Source: Planctomycetia bacterium
GTDB taxonomy: Bacteria > Planctomycetota > Planctomycetia > Pirellulales > Thermoguttaceae
Assembly (NCBI GenBank): GCA_030537455.1
Contig: JAUNMR010000016.1
Span: 24,868-88,867, forward strand
Direction of reading: 5' to 3'
DNA: 64,000 nt
This document shows positions 34,666-43,349 of this stretch, piece after piece; the stretch's first letter is position 1, and each line of letters opens with the position of its first letter. Under the pieces are notes generated by a model. The model had not been told where the DNA came from. It worked only from the letters and a program-made list of their open reading frames with translations, and searched no databases. The position numbers and the translations under genes are program-made.

Positions 34666-35898
34666 TTATTCACATAGTCTTACGGCAACACAAGCGTTAT
34701 GACCGCCGAAACCGAAGGAATTAGAGATCGCCAGGTCGAATTCCGCCTCGCGCTTGCAGACCGGGGTGTAATTCAAATCGCATTCTGGATCCGGTTCCAG
34801 CAGATTAATCGTCGGGGGCGCGACCTTATCGCGTAGAGCGCAAACACAGGCGATCAGTTCCACCGCGCCGGCGGCGCCGAGCATGTGACCGGTGGACGCC
34901 TTGGTCGAACTAATCGCGACGTCATAAGCCTTATCGCCGAGAACCGATTTAATTGCGAGGGTTTCCGCGAGGTCGTTCAGGCGTGTGCCGGTTCCGTGCG
35001 CGTTGATATAGACGCGATCATCCGCGGTGTATTGCGCTTCGTTGAGCGCTTGGCGCACAGCCGACGCCGCGCCGGTCCCATCGGGCTTAGGCGCGGTCAT
35101 ATGATAAGCGTCGCAGGAAGTGCCGTAGCCGACCAGTTCCGCGTAAATCTTCGCGCCACGCGCTTTCGCACGGTCGTACTCTTCCAGGACAAGCGCGCCG
35201 GCGCCTTCGCCGATAACAAAACCGGCGCGACGATTATCGAACGGAAGAGACGCAAGATTGACGTCGGTCGCGAAGGAAAGAGCCTTCATCGAGCAGAACC
35301 CGGCGACTCCGACTTCGGTGATCGGCGCTTCCGCTCCGCCGGCGATAATCACGTCGGCATAGCCGTGACGAATGGCGCGCACCGCCTCGCCGATCGCGTG
35401 CGAGCCGGACGCGCAGGCGGTGACCGCGGGAATCGCCTGACCGCAGAATCCGAACCGAATCGCCAACAGCCCAGCAGGCATATTCGCGATCATCATCGGA
35501 ACGAAGAAGGGAGACACGCGACGTGCGCCGCGTTCCACAAGTTTGCGACAGTTCGACTCTGTTGTTTCGAACCCGCCGATACCAGTGCCGAAATAGACCG
35601 CCGCGCGTTCGGGCTCCACTGTGCCGAGAACCTGAGATTCTTCCACCGCCTCAAGCGCCGCGGCGAGCGCAAATTGCGCGCAACGGTCGGTATGCAACGC
35701 TTCTTTGTGATCTTGATAGCGCGTCGGGTCGAAGTCTTTAACTTCCGCGGCGAGGGACGCCTTGACGTCTTTCGGGTCGAACCGTGTAATCGGACCGACG
35801 CCACAGGCGCCATTGAGCAGCGCGTTCCAGAAGTTGTCCACGCCGATTCCCACGGGCGAGACCGCGCCCATACCAGTGATGACGACTCGTCGATTCAT
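34666..35898 (-). CDS. 3-oxoacyl-ACP synthase II (FabF type)
   Basis: 410 aa from the ATG at 35898, which has AAAGGA six bases upstream; a GTG at 35913 is in frame but poorly placed. Condensing enzyme: VVITGMGAVSPVG at the N-terminus, active-site Cys in TACASGSHAIGEA (about 163), His in INAHGTGTRLND and His in STKASTGHMLGAAGAVE, ending NSFGFGGHNACV. All three catalytic residues are present. Extends acyl-ACP with malonyl-ACP. Directly downstream of the ACP gene (46 bases). Type II FAS or accessory acyl pathway; context favours the latter. Confidence 0.92.
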   Translation of the reverse strand: MNRRVVITGMGAVSPVGIGVDNFWNALLNGACGVGPITRFDPKDVKASLAAEVKDFDPTRYQDHKEALHTDRCAQFALAAALEAVEESQVLGTVEPERAAVYFGTGIGGFETTESNCRKLVERGARRVSPFFVPMMIANMPAGLLAIRFGFCGQAIPAVTACASGSHAIGEAVRAIRHGYADVIIAGGAEAPITEVGVAGFCSMKALSFATDVNLASLPFDNRRAGFVIGEGAGALVLEEYDRAKARGAKIYAELVGYGTSCDAYHMTAPKPDGTGAASAVRQALNEAQYTADDRVYINAHGTGTRLNDLAETLAIKSVLGDKAYDVAISSTKASTGHMLGAAGAVELIACVCALRDKVAPPTINLLEPDPECDLNYTPVCKREAEFDLAISNSFGFGGHNACVAVRLCE

Positions 35899-35944
35899 CT
35901 CAATCCTTTCCACGCAAATGCGTTACGTCGGCGTTTTACTGCGA

Positions 35945-36181
35945 CTACTGCTGATTCGCTTGGATCGCTTCTTCAATAGCGTTAACTAAATCGCGCGTCG
36001 TGGCGATCTTCTTTTTCGTTTCAACCTCAACGCCGATCGCGTCTTCTAAACTCATGAGCAATTCCGCGGCGTCGAGCGAGTCGACTCCGAGCGTCATAAG
36101 TTCGGTGTCAAGCGTAATTTCGGACGCGTCGATTCCCAAATGCTTCGCCAAACCTTGCGTAACTAATTGGAAATAATCCAT
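35945..36181 (-). CDS. Acyl carrier protein
   Basis: 78 aa from the ATG at 36181, with GGAGAAG about 5 bases upstream; the ATG at 36199 leaves no site. The phosphopantetheine serine lies in LGVDSLDAAELLMSLE (about 37). The start MDYFQLVTQGLAKHLGIDASEITLDTEL and the end KKKIATTRDLVNAIEEAI follow the usual four-helix ACP. Carries acyl chains between FabF, FabZ and the acyl-activating enzyme encoded downstream. First gene of the minus-strand set, with its own promoter and a palindrome in the leader. The usual housekeeping ACP motif DSLDTVE reads DSLDAAE here, so this may be a specialised ACP. Confidence 0.9.
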   Translation of the reverse strand: MDYFQLVTQGLAKHLGIDASEITLDTELMTLGVDSLDAAELLMSLEDAIGVEVETKKKIATTRDLVNAIEEAIQANQQ

Positions 36182-36255
36182 ACTTCTTCTCCGTACCATG
36201 ACCGAAAGCCCAAGCTTTCTGGAGTTAGCGCCAACGTCGGACGCGTCGGCGTCGT

Positions 36256-36272
36256 GGTTATCACTGATAACC
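36256..36272. promoter_or_regulatory. Perfect palindrome, candidate TetR operator
   Basis: GGTTATC-act-GATAACC, 7-3-7, directly downstream of the predicted ACP transcription start (about +4 to +20). The position would block early elongation. Candidate site for the TetR protein encoded just upstream. Assignment is inference. Confidence 0.55.
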
Positions 36273-36282
36273 TTATTAAAAC

Positions 36283-36311
36283 AATATAACCCGTACTCGA
36301 TAGGACGTCAA
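36283..36311 (-). promoter_or_regulatory. Promoter of the ACP-FabF-FabZ-ligase set
   Basis: Minus strand: TTGACG (36311-36306), a 17-base spacer, TATATT (36288-36283), about 100 bases before the ACP start codon. Confidence 0.7.
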
Positions 36312-36374
36312 CCACGAGGGGAATATTTTTCTTTTTTAACAAGACCAGAACCTAAACGATTTAGAAATAGAGGG

Positions 36375-37169
36375 TTATTCGTCTAAGTCTCCACCGGGAC
36401 GCTCGCGAAAGACGCTCCAAAGATCAGGCGGGTCAAAATGAGATTCACCCTGGAAACCAAGGGTGGTCGGAAGATCGAACTCACGATCAATCACCGCGCG
36501 CGCGTAAAGCATCATGTTGTCGGTATAGGGCAATTCACGATTCGCGAACATCAGTGAAGCGCCATAGATGAGCGAACGCACGATATACATCTTAACCTTC
36601 GCCACGCGCGGCTCTACGCCGTTCTCCTGGCAATATTGCCAGATCATCTCCTTGGAAAGATCGCTAATTTTTGATTTTACACGCAGATAGCCCACGTCAA
36701 AGGTTTCGTCTTTGAGCATAAGAATGGCGCGATATCGCGGGTTATCAACCATAAAGCGGATATATTCCACGCCAAGTTCAACGAGCTGGTCGCGCAAAGG
36801 CAAAGCGGCGCAACGCTTCAGAACCTGAGCCTGACGCGCCAGCCAGACTTCGGTAATATGGTCGAGAATCGCCTCGAAGAACTCGCGCTTATTACGGAAA
36901 TGCTTATAAGGCGCGGCGCAGGAGGCGCCACAGGACGCGGCGACGCGACGCACCGAGAAGCGATCGAAACCGACCTCTTCCACTTCGTCGATCGCCGCGA
37001 GGATAAGACGCTCGCGTAGCGACACGGTTTGGTCGCGCAGACGTTGCGAACGCGCGCGCGAAGTAGAGGAACTAGCGCGACGCGTCGAGACGCGCCGCGA
37101 CGCTGTCGGCGCAGTCGATTGACGCGTAGCGTTGGAATCAGATGGAGTTAATTTGCGCGACCTAGGCAT
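36375..37169 (-). CDS. TetR-family transcriptional regulator
   Basis: 264 aa. The first 50 residues are an Arg/Ser/Thr-rich tail (SRRVSTRRASSSTSRARSQ) not usual in TetR proteins. The HTH is at about 52-98: LRERLILAAIDEVEEVGFDRFSVRRVAASCGASCAAPYKHFRNKREFFEAIL, with Tyr/Lys/His before FRNK as in the family. The C-terminal all-helical ligand domain follows to about 240. Binds DNA as a dimer and releases on ligand binding. It lies upstream of, and on the same strand as, the ACP set, with a palindrome between them, so control of that set is likely. Ligand unknown (an acyl thioester would fit). The next gene upstream (37226) is 56 bases away, so it may also be read through from there. Confidence 0.82.
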   Translation of the reverse strand: MPRSRKLTPSDSNATRQSTAPTASRRVSTRRASSSTSRARSQRLRDQTVSLRERLILAAIDEVEEVGFDRFSVRRVAASCGASCAAPYKHFRNKREFFEAILDHITEVWLARQAQVLKRCAALPLRDQLVELGVEYIRFMVDNPRYRAILMLKDETFDVGYLRVKSKISDLSKEMIWQYCQENGVEPRVAKVKMYIVRSLIYGASLMFANRELPYTDNMMLYARAVIDREFDLPTTLGFQGESHFDPPDLWSVFRERPGGDLDE

Positions 37170-37225
37170 TTTAGTGAACCGCAGTTAATAAGCGCCAACC
37201 CCAGGGTTTAGGCGCGTTGGGACGT

Positions 37226-39505
37226 TCAAGCGAAGAGATCCAACTGTTCGCACATCGCTTCTGCGATCGACACGGGGTTGGTTCCCTTACGCAGTCGAAC
37301 AATTTCTTTACCGGCCTGGCGCACCATTTGCGCAAGTTCTTCGGAGTGTTTGTGACTACACCACGGGATATAGACCAGAAAGACGGTGACTTCACGCGCG
37401 CGCAAGGACGAGCCGAAGCGATCGAGCGAGTCGCCGTGCGAGGACTCAGTCCAAATCAGCTCGACGTTAAAGGCTTTTTCGATTCGTTCGCGCATGTGAT
37501 CTTGTGGGGAGCCGCCAACGAAGACAAACTTCGTTCCTTCGTAAATTTCTTTGACACGCGCCACCGCCTTGGACTCCTCTCTGGGGGCGGCTTCAATAAA
37601 GGCGGCCTCCTCTTCGGCGTCTTCGATTTCGATCGTCTGCACGACGCGTGCGTATTCTTCGGTTATTTCGACCGTTTCCGGACAACTACCGATTATATCG
37701 CCGAGAAGTTCACGAAACAGTAGCGAAGAGGGGCGTTCGCGAAATTCTTTGCAGAGGGTCGTTACCGCGGCGACGACCTTATTCCAGTCTTCGACGGCCT
37801 TTTCGATCTTAACGGCCTTGCGCAACTGTTCCACATGGTACTTTAAGCGACTTTCACAGGCGCGACGTTTCTTGACGTATTCGCAAAGTTCTTCAAACTC
37901 GCTCTTCTTCTCGTAAAGTTCCTGTTGTAAACACAGGAGTTGGTCGAAGTCAAGAATCGACTCGCGCTTGAGATTATGCAGAATCGTTCTGGGGAAACGA
38001 AGTTTACGATATTCTATCAGACACAGGAAGAGATTCTTCTGAACAAGGTCGCGGTTGTAATCGCCACTGGTTTGAGCGACCAACGTCTTGAGCAAACACT
38101 GAACATTGACGACAAACTGAAGGTATTGTTCATGAACGCGATCATTGATTTCAGCGTTCGCCTGAATCACCTCTTCAAAGAACCGGATCGACTCAGAAAC
38201 GAGTTTGTAGCATTCGGCCAGGTCGAGAAGTTGTTGATCCGTCAGGTTGTTGAATTTGCGCACCCAAAGATAGACGCCCATGGCCATGGCGCGTTCGGTC
38301 ATTTCGTTATCGGTCGGTTTAATCGACTGATCGAAATTCACATTCTGTTCCATCAACTTTTTACGGTCGATTTGCCACTTACATTGTTCGCAGGAAAGAT
38401 CGCTCAGACGCGCGACGTCTTCTAACGCGGGAATATATTCCTCGAGAGAATTAAAGGCATATCGATCGGCGCCGAACTCGCCTATGGAACCGTTCTCCGA
38501 ATCGCCCGAATCCTCTGTGGGCAAACTAGAACCAAGGGTGAGCAGTTCCACCGCGTCGTCAGAGGCAATCGGTTGAAGTTCTTCGTGCGAGGTATGATAG
38601 AGATAAGTCGCCGCGTCGACGCCGTTTTCAGCGCGTATCAGTTTCAGCGACGGGGATAGCAGTCGCTCGAAACGATCGCGTTCGTGCAGATAGAAATCGA
38701 CCAGACCGGCGAAGGTAACGTCCAATTGCTCAACCGCCTTATACGCGGAACATTTTCCACCGCTGGCGACCACGAGTTCTTCAAGTTCGGCGTTCCAGAT
38801 GCTCGCGTTCTCCTCGAAATCAGCAAACGGATCGATCTGACACAGCTCCTCGACGTCTCCAGCAGGGTCTTCCTGGCGGGGCGCTACGGTCGAAGTCAAA
38901 GAAGCGTCGGAGTCTGTGGAATACGCGGAAGCAGAGGCGACGGTGGCAACCGTAGCGTTTGGCGCCACGATCGGCGCGCTGACGCTCCTTGCGTCGGGGG
39001 AGAACTGTGGAAGAGGCGTCGCCGTGCCGCTCGACGACCACGGCACACGTGGAAACGCGTTATAATCCACGCCATAGCGTGCGAGGAGTTCAGGCACGGA
39101 AATTAACGACTCCACGCCCCAAGCGTTCGTCTCTGACGTCGACTCAAAGGAAAGGAGCGTACGATTAGCGCGACCGTTTAAAGTGCGAAGAAAGTTTAGA
39201 GGCAACGAACGACCTAGGGCAAAAACCACCTGATCGACGTCCTGTCGAACCTCGGTACAGGAGGTAAGAAAGACTGCCGCTTGAAGATCTTCTTCGTCGG
39301 CTGGCAAAACTTCAAAACCAGCCTGTAGAAAATAAGGAGCCGCCGCGAAATGTTCGTTAGAAAGCGTTACAACACAGCGCGTTAGAATCGTATCGCGCTG
39401 CATTAGTTCGCGTTCTATCGCCATATGCACAGTGGCGAGCGCCTCAAGGGCGAATTCTTTTTCAAGTAATTTACCTGACAGGACTAGAATTGCACGTGAA
39501 CTCAT
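37226..39505 (-). CDS. Protein with degenerate NYN-like and DUF2325 domains
   Basis: 759 aa from the ATG at 39505 (GAGGAG eight bases upstream; the GTG at 39520 is inside the site). No signal or TM. The N-terminal 140 residues (MSSRAILVLSGKLLEKEFALEALATVHMAIE ... FLQAGFEVLPADEEDLQAA ... VVFALGRSLPLNFLRTL) resemble a LabA/NYN nuclease fold, but the first metal Asp reads Ser and the SGDSD motif reads ALGRSL. The middle is low-complexity (about 165-235) then helical. The C-terminus (about 655-759: FVFVGGSPQDHMRERIEKAF ... SHKHSEELAQMVRQAGKEIVRL) matches DUF2325. Role unknown; NYN-type regions suggest RNA binding or a dead nuclease. Confidence 0.55.
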   Translation of the reverse strand: MSSRAILVLSGKLLEKEFALEALATVHMAIERELMQRDTILTRCVVTLSNEHFAAAPYFLQAGFEVLPADEEDLQAAVFLTSCTEVRQDVDQVVFALGRSLPLNFLRTLNGRANRTLLSFESTSETNAWGVESLISVPELLARYGVDYNAFPRVPWSSSGTATPLPQFSPDARSVSAPIVAPNATVATVASASAYSTDSDASLTSTVAPRQEDPAGDVEELCQIDPFADFEENASIWNAELEELVVASGGKCSAYKAVEQLDVTFAGLVDFYLHERDRFERLLSPSLKLIRAENGVDAATYLYHTSHEELQPIASDDAVELLTLGSSLPTEDSGDSENGSIGEFGADRYAFNSLEEYIPALEDVARLSDLSCEQCKWQIDRKKLMEQNVNFDQSIKPTDNEMTERAMAMGVYLWVRKFNNLTDQQLLDLAECYKLVSESIRFFEEVIQANAEINDRVHEQYLQFVVNVQCLLKTLVAQTSGDYNRDLVQKNLFLCLIEYRKLRFPRTILHNLKRESILDFDQLLCLQQELYEKKSEFEELCEYVKKRRACESRLKYHVEQLRKAVKIEKAVEDWNKVVAAVTTLCKEFRERPSSLLFRELLGDIIGSCPETVEITEEYARVVQTIEIEDAEEEAAFIEAAPREESKAVARVKEIYEGTKFVFVGGSPQDHMRERIEKAFNVELIWTESSHGDSLDRFGSSLRAREVTVFLVYIPWCSHKHSEELAQMVRQAGKEIVRLRKGTNPVSIAEAMCEQLDLFA

Positions 39506-39558
39506 GGTAATACTCCTCACGGTTTTATTGGGATTACATACATTAAGTAAAAAACTTC

Positions 39559-39591
39559 AAAAGGCTAAATAAATCTAAAAAATAGCCTTTT
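39559..39591 (-). terminator. Terminator after moxR-like gene
   Basis: 9-bp stem AAAAGGCTA/TAGCCTTTT with a 15-base loop; U-tracts on both strands. A second stem, GTCGACGC/GCGTCGAC (39613-39632), lies just before it on the minus-strand transcript. Confidence 0.6.
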
Positions 39592-39711
39592 TGTGATAAG
39601 ATTATCGCTGACGTCGACGCGGCGGCGTCGACTCAAGAGGAGTCGGCGACGACCATGGAAAAAGTCGAACGTAGAGAGAAAACGACGCGATAAGAAGACT
39701 CGCGTCGCGCG

Positions 39712-40656
39712 TTACCTGGGCGCTGGAATAGAAGCCAGCGCGCGTTCTAAGAAGCTGACCGCGACGTGTTGGCTCTCCTCGCGTCGAACATTGCGAGGCA
39801 GAATACGGTGCGCAAGCACAGGCACGGCAAGCGCTTTGACGTCGTCGGGAACGACATAGTCGCGCCCCTGAACCAGAGCATAGGCGCGAACGGCGCGTGC
39901 GAACGCTAGGGACGCGCGCGGACTAGCGCCGAGCGCTAAATCGTCCACGCGTCGGGTCGATTCTACGATTTCAAGGAGGTAATCGGTCACGGAAGATTCG
40001 AGCGTTACCTCAGGCACGCAATTTTGAATCGCGAGCGCATCCGCCAGTTCGATCACAGGCGAAATGGAACCGAGCGCGGAGCCACTGGCGTGGGCGTCAA
40101 GAATCATACGCTCCGCCTGACGATTGGGATAGCCGACCGACAGTCGCATAATAAATCGGTCGAGTTGCGCTTCCGGCAGAGGGTAGACTCCCTGAAACTC
40201 CACGGGGTTTTGCGTCGCCACGACAAAGAACGGGTTGGGTAGCTCGTAGGTTTTACCGCCGACGGAGGTCTGGCGTTCGCTCATCGCCTCCAGCGTAGCG
40301 CTCTGTGTGCGCGGAGGAGTGCGATTCACCTCGTCGGCAAGCACGATATTCGCAAAAATCGGACCGCGTTCAAATTGAAATTCTTGAGTTTTTTGATTAT
40401 AAAAATCGCCCCCTATAACGTCGGCTGGCAGTAGATCAGAGGTAAACTGAATACGTGCAAAGGACGCGTTAATCGAGCGTGCGAGCGCCTGACCTAAAAG
40501 GGTCTTACCAACGCCGGGAACGTCGTCTAAAAGAAGATGACCTTGTGCAAAAAAAGCGGTTAGCGTCATCTCAATAACCTCGGGCTTGCCTAAAAAAACT
40601 CGAGATATATTAGAGGAAACGGCGTCTATTTGAGACTTTAACATCGTAACGTTCAT
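39712..40656 (-). CDS. MoxR-type AAA+ ATPase
   Basis: 314 aa. Walker A in LDDVPGVGKTLLGQALA (about 39-55), Walker B IVLADEVNRTPPRTQSATLEAM, sensor 1 FFVVATQNPVEFQGVYPLPEAQLDRF, and a C-terminal lid with GASPRASLAFARAVRAYALVQGRDYVVPDDVKALA. MoxR ATPases remodel or activate partners, often with DUF58 and VWA proteins. Neither lies next to it here, so the partner is unknown. AGGGGTG precedes the ATG. Flanked by terminators on both sides, so monocistronic. Confidence 0.9.
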   Translation of the reverse strand: MNVTMLKSQIDAVSSNISRVFLGKPEVIEMTLTAFFAQGHLLLDDVPGVGKTLLGQALARSINASFARIQFTSDLLPADVIGGDFYNQKTQEFQFERGPIFANIVLADEVNRTPPRTQSATLEAMSERQTSVGGKTYELPNPFFVVATQNPVEFQGVYPLPEAQLDRFIMRLSVGYPNRQAERMILDAHASGSALGSISPVIELADALAIQNCVPEVTLESSVTDYLLEIVESTRRVDDLALGASPRASLAFARAVRAYALVQGRDYVVPDDVKALAVPVLAHRILPRNVRREESQHVAVSFLERALASIPAPR

Positions 40657-40758
40657 AAAAACACCCCTAAAAGCAATCGAAGGAACGAACGCATATATTA
40701 AAAAATAAAAAGCTTACGGTCTGAGATATTATATGCCGTTTGCACAAGAAGTCAAGCG

Positions 40759-40808
40759 AAAAAAATTGAAAAACTCCCCTTGCGCCGACAGAGTCAGCAC
40801 AAGGGGAG
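40759..40808 (-). terminator. Terminator after the TlpA-like gene
   Basis: 9-bp stem CTCCCCTTG/CAAGGGGAG (40774-40782, 40800-40808). On the minus strand it is followed by TTTTTCAATTTTTTT. Confidence 0.8.
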
Positions 40809-40865
40809 CGTTTGGTAAAACACGGCGAAATAAAGGCGTCAGGACAAATCCGGAGGCGTTCCCGC

Positions 40866-42128
40866 TTATTTATTCTCATCTTGCGTCTGCGCGTCCTGCG
40901 AAGTCGCGCGCGCGCCGAAATCTTGAGAGGGATCCCAATCGAGCGGTTCAACGTTCGGGAAGAGTTCTTTGAGCGCTTTGGCGAGTTTGGAGCCGCGGCA
41001 ATCGGTCTGAATGACCTTGCCGTCGCGACCAATGAGAATCATTTCCGGCACGCCGTTGATCGAATAATATTCGTAGAGAGGATGATAGCCCGACTCCGCG
41101 GAGCGACGCTGCGACGCCACCGGCCAAGGGATCTGATTCTCCGTCAAGAAGGGCTGCAACTTCGAAACGTCCTGGTCAATACTATACCCGAGGATTTCAA
41201 AGCCGGCGTCATGATAGCGTTCATAGGCCTGCTTCAGTCGCGGTATTTCTTTACGGCAGGGCAGACACCAGGTTGCCCAAACCTCGACGAGCACGACTTT
41301 ATCGCGGTAATCTTTCAGTTCGATTTTCTTCGTGTATTCGCCCTTTTCATCGGGAAAGAGCGCTTCGAAATACAGTTCAGCGCCGGGCAGACGCGCGAAA
41401 CGACGAACGCCCGCGGTCTTACTGACAAGCGCAACGAGCGCGGGCTCGCCAGAGGCTTCAAACGCCTCGCAAAGCGCGTCGAGCGCCTCATCGCCCAATT
41501 CCGGCTCATTACCGCGGATTGTCATGACGATACGAAAGGCGTCTTCCCCAAAGGCCGGCAGACCCAACGCCAGGGTAATCGAGTCGCCAATGAGCGAGAC
41601 AAACAGCTCTTCCTGCGCCTCCGCACGTTGATTCAACGCAAATTGCAGACGCAACGACATGAGCTGTTTGGCATACGCAAGGTAGACTTTCTGATTCAAT
41701 TCACTCGGGTCGGCACGGTAGTTCGAGGCGGCCTTTCCGGCGTTTTGTAGCAGTTCGCGATATTTTTCACCGTCGAGGGAAGAATTCTTCAACGCCTCTT
41801 GTAGCGCGTAGTTGCTCAAAATACCGGCCAGTTGCGTTTGATACAGCTCCACGCGTTCATCGTCGAGATCTTGTTGGAGGATCTCTTGGGTGGAACGCAA
41901 AAAGAGCGCGGCGGTCTTATCCCAGAAAAGGTCGGAACTGAGCTTATTTTGCGAACCCCAGTCGGACAGGGACTGCTGAAATGCGATCAAGTCGTCAAGC
42001 GACGCGTTTTCTGGATAGCTCGGCGGATTCTGAGCAAGACACGCGCCGCAACTGCAAAGGAACGCGCACAACGACACAATCAGACAGAACAACGCGAGGC
42101 GACGTTGCAGTAGAAACGACCGGAGCAT
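40866..42128 (-). CDS. TlpA-like thioredoxin-domain protein, exported
   Basis: 420 aa from the ATG at 42128, with GGGAGG five bases upstream; the longer frame to 42173 lacks one. Signal sequence with a Cys-rich end (LALFCLIVSLCAFLCSCGACLA-Q), which may be lipidated. Residues about 30-265 are helical and unassigned (NASLDDLIAFQQSLSDWGSQ...). The C-terminal 140 residues are a TlpA/ResA fold: VVLVEVWATWCLPCRKEIPRL with CLPC, GYSIDQDVSKLQPFLTENQIPWPV and GVPEMILIGRDGKVI (cis-Pro). Thiol-disulfide exchange outside the cytoplasm is likely. The N-terminal helical domain is a feature seen in other planctomycete TlpA proteins. Substrates unknown. Confidence 0.8.
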   Translation of the reverse strand: MLRSFLLQRRLALFCLIVSLCAFLCSCGACLAQNPPSYPENASLDDLIAFQQSLSDWGSQNKLSSDLFWDKTAALFLRSTQEILQQDLDDERVELYQTQLAGILSNYALQEALKNSSLDGEKYRELLQNAGKAASNYRADPSELNQKVYLAYAKQLMSLRLQFALNQRAEAQEELFVSLIGDSITLALGLPAFGEDAFRIVMTIRGNEPELGDEALDALCEAFEASGEPALVALVSKTAGVRRFARLPGAELYFEALFPDEKGEYTKKIELKDYRDKVVLVEVWATWCLPCRKEIPRLKQAYERYHDAGFEILGYSIDQDVSKLQPFLTENQIPWPVASQRRSAESGYHPLYEYYSINGVPEMILIGRDGKVIQTDCRGSKLAKALKELFPNVEPLDWDPSQDFGARATSQDAQTQDENK

Positions 42129-42238
42129 GAAGACCTCCCTAGGGGTTGTGCGCACGCGGCGCGTGTCAAACAAAAAGATGGACGCAATAATCTGCTATAG
42201 TTTCCGTTTCGCGCGGTTAAGTCGTAGCAAGGGAACGA

Positions 42239-42832
42239 CTAATTTCTCGGGCGAGTTTCTTCCTTTACGGGTAGATCGAGAGGATTGTGCACGTCGATCG
42301 CGCCCTCGGGAAAGGGTTGTGCGGTCAGTTCACGATACATTGGGCAATTCGACTGCATATGAATCGGCAGATCGCGATCACGCCACATAATCATGTCGTC
42401 GTCCGGCAGGCGCCAGTTATTGCGACGATAGAACTCCACGAGCGGCTCACGGCAGAAGAGGATCGCGTAAAGATAGCCCTGACGGCGAGCGTGATCAAGC
42501 GCGCGCTCCAGTAGTTTCGAGGACAAACCGGTCTTTCGCCACGACGGCGCCACCGAAACGCCCTGAACGCTCGCGACGCGGTAGCGCCAATTCCATTGCG
42601 TGGAGATCGTACGCTCGACGATCGCAACGTGCCCGACGATTTCATCGTGAGCGTCGAACGCCACAACGGTAAAGATCGGCTCGGCGTCGTGCCACGCGCG
42701 ACGTGTTTTAAAAATCGTTTCCCAATTCGGAAACAACTGGCAAAGATACGCGCGCAGTTTGCGATCGAGCGACGCGTCGATCTGAGACTGGGTAAGCGTC
42801 TCAATTCGCAAAATATCACTGGGCGTGCGCAT
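42239..42832 (-). CDS. GNAT-family acetyltransferase
   Basis: 197 aa from the ATG at 42832; the GTG at 42841 would add three residues. Neither has a clear ribosome site. GNAT core at about 55-140: HDEIVGHVAIVERTIS, then VQGVSVAPSWRKTGLSSKLLERALDHARRQGYLYAILFC, where V-x-P-x-x-[RK]-x-x-G is the acetyl-CoA motif A, and EFYRRNNWR. Transfers an acyl group from CoA to an amine or amino group. The substrate cannot be read. Single gene, with no partner next to it. Confidence 0.75.
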   Translation of the reverse strand: MRTPSDILRIETLTQSQIDASLDRKLRAYLCQLFPNWETIFKTRRAWHDAEPIFTVVAFDAHDEIVGHVAIVERTISTQWNWRYRVASVQGVSVAPSWRKTGLSSKLLERALDHARRQGYLYAILFCREPLVEFYRRNNWRLPDDDMIMWRDRDLPIHMQSNCPMYRELTAQPFPEGAIDVHNPLDLPVKEETRPRN

Positions 42833-42954
42833 TGTAACCACACGCGCAAACGCGCGTCTCGCTATGGGGTGACAGGAAAAATATGCGCCAAATGTTCATA
42901 AAAGAACCTCGCGCAGACTTACGATACATTGTATGTATAATAAGCAAATATAAA

Positions 42955-43028
42955 AGGCGCCAGAGAAGTCAAACTTCATGACGCTGCATAACCGCAGATT
43001 AGGAAGACCTACTGCAATTAAGGCGCCT
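42955..43028. ncRNA. Possible structured RNA (four-way junction)
   Basis: AGGCGCC/GGCGCCT closes a 74-base element that holds three inner stems: GAAGT/ACTTC (42964-42976), CTGC/GCAG (42984-42997) and TAGG/CCTA (about 43000-43011). Tested as a tRNA: no T-loop or anticodon arm on either strand, so rejected as such. On the minus strand the closing stem is followed by TTTTATATTT. Strand and function unknown. Confidence 0.3.
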
Positions 43029-43180
43029 ATTGAACCTAAAAGAGAACAAAAGAACAGACCGTTAATTTGATATAATCTCAACGTTATAATTAGCGTTTTT
43101 TAACTTATTCCTTTACTAAAATGTTAGTCTAGGCTATCCGTAAATTTTTGTTTTTTTTGAACTTTTGTATCTATTCATAC

Positions 43181-43208
43181 TTGCAAGACTCCAAAAAAAT
43201 TGTATAAG
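43181..43208 (+). promoter_or_regulatory. Promoter of the ferredoxin gene
   Basis: TTGCAA (43181-43186), a 16-base spacer, TATAAG (43203-43208). The leader of about 135 bases begins with the AGCGCGA/TCGCGCT hairpin. Confidence 0.5.
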
Positions 43209-43349
43209 ATATTTGCAATGAGCGCGAGACTATTGATTATCATTCGCGCTAGCGTTTAAGAAAGAATAACGATCTTATAACCGTTCATAGAAACCAAGCG
43301 TCGCGTGCGATTCGCGTTCGAACGCGCGCTTAGTATTTAGGAGACAAAA

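Larger units (their letters stand above)
42842..43349. other. AT-rich gene-free stretch before ferredoxin
   Basis: About 500 bases. Contents are the four-way-junction-like inverted repeats at 42955-43028, several A/T runs, the ferredoxin promoter at 43181-43208, and a hairpin AGCGCGA/TCGCGCT at 43221-43250 at the start of that transcript. No coding-quality ORF. Confidence 0.55.

Noticed and set aside
34885..35979. 364-aa plus-strand ORF across fabF
   Set aside because: Antisense shadow, very Arg-rich. FabF on the other strand is complete.
42955..43028. tRNA gene
   Set aside because: The 7-bp closing stem and length fit, but neither strand has a T-arm with a TTCRA loop or a 7-base anticodon loop.
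42896..43081. 61-aa hydrophobic minus-strand ORF
   Set aside because: Runs through the inverted-repeat element and has no ribosome site.
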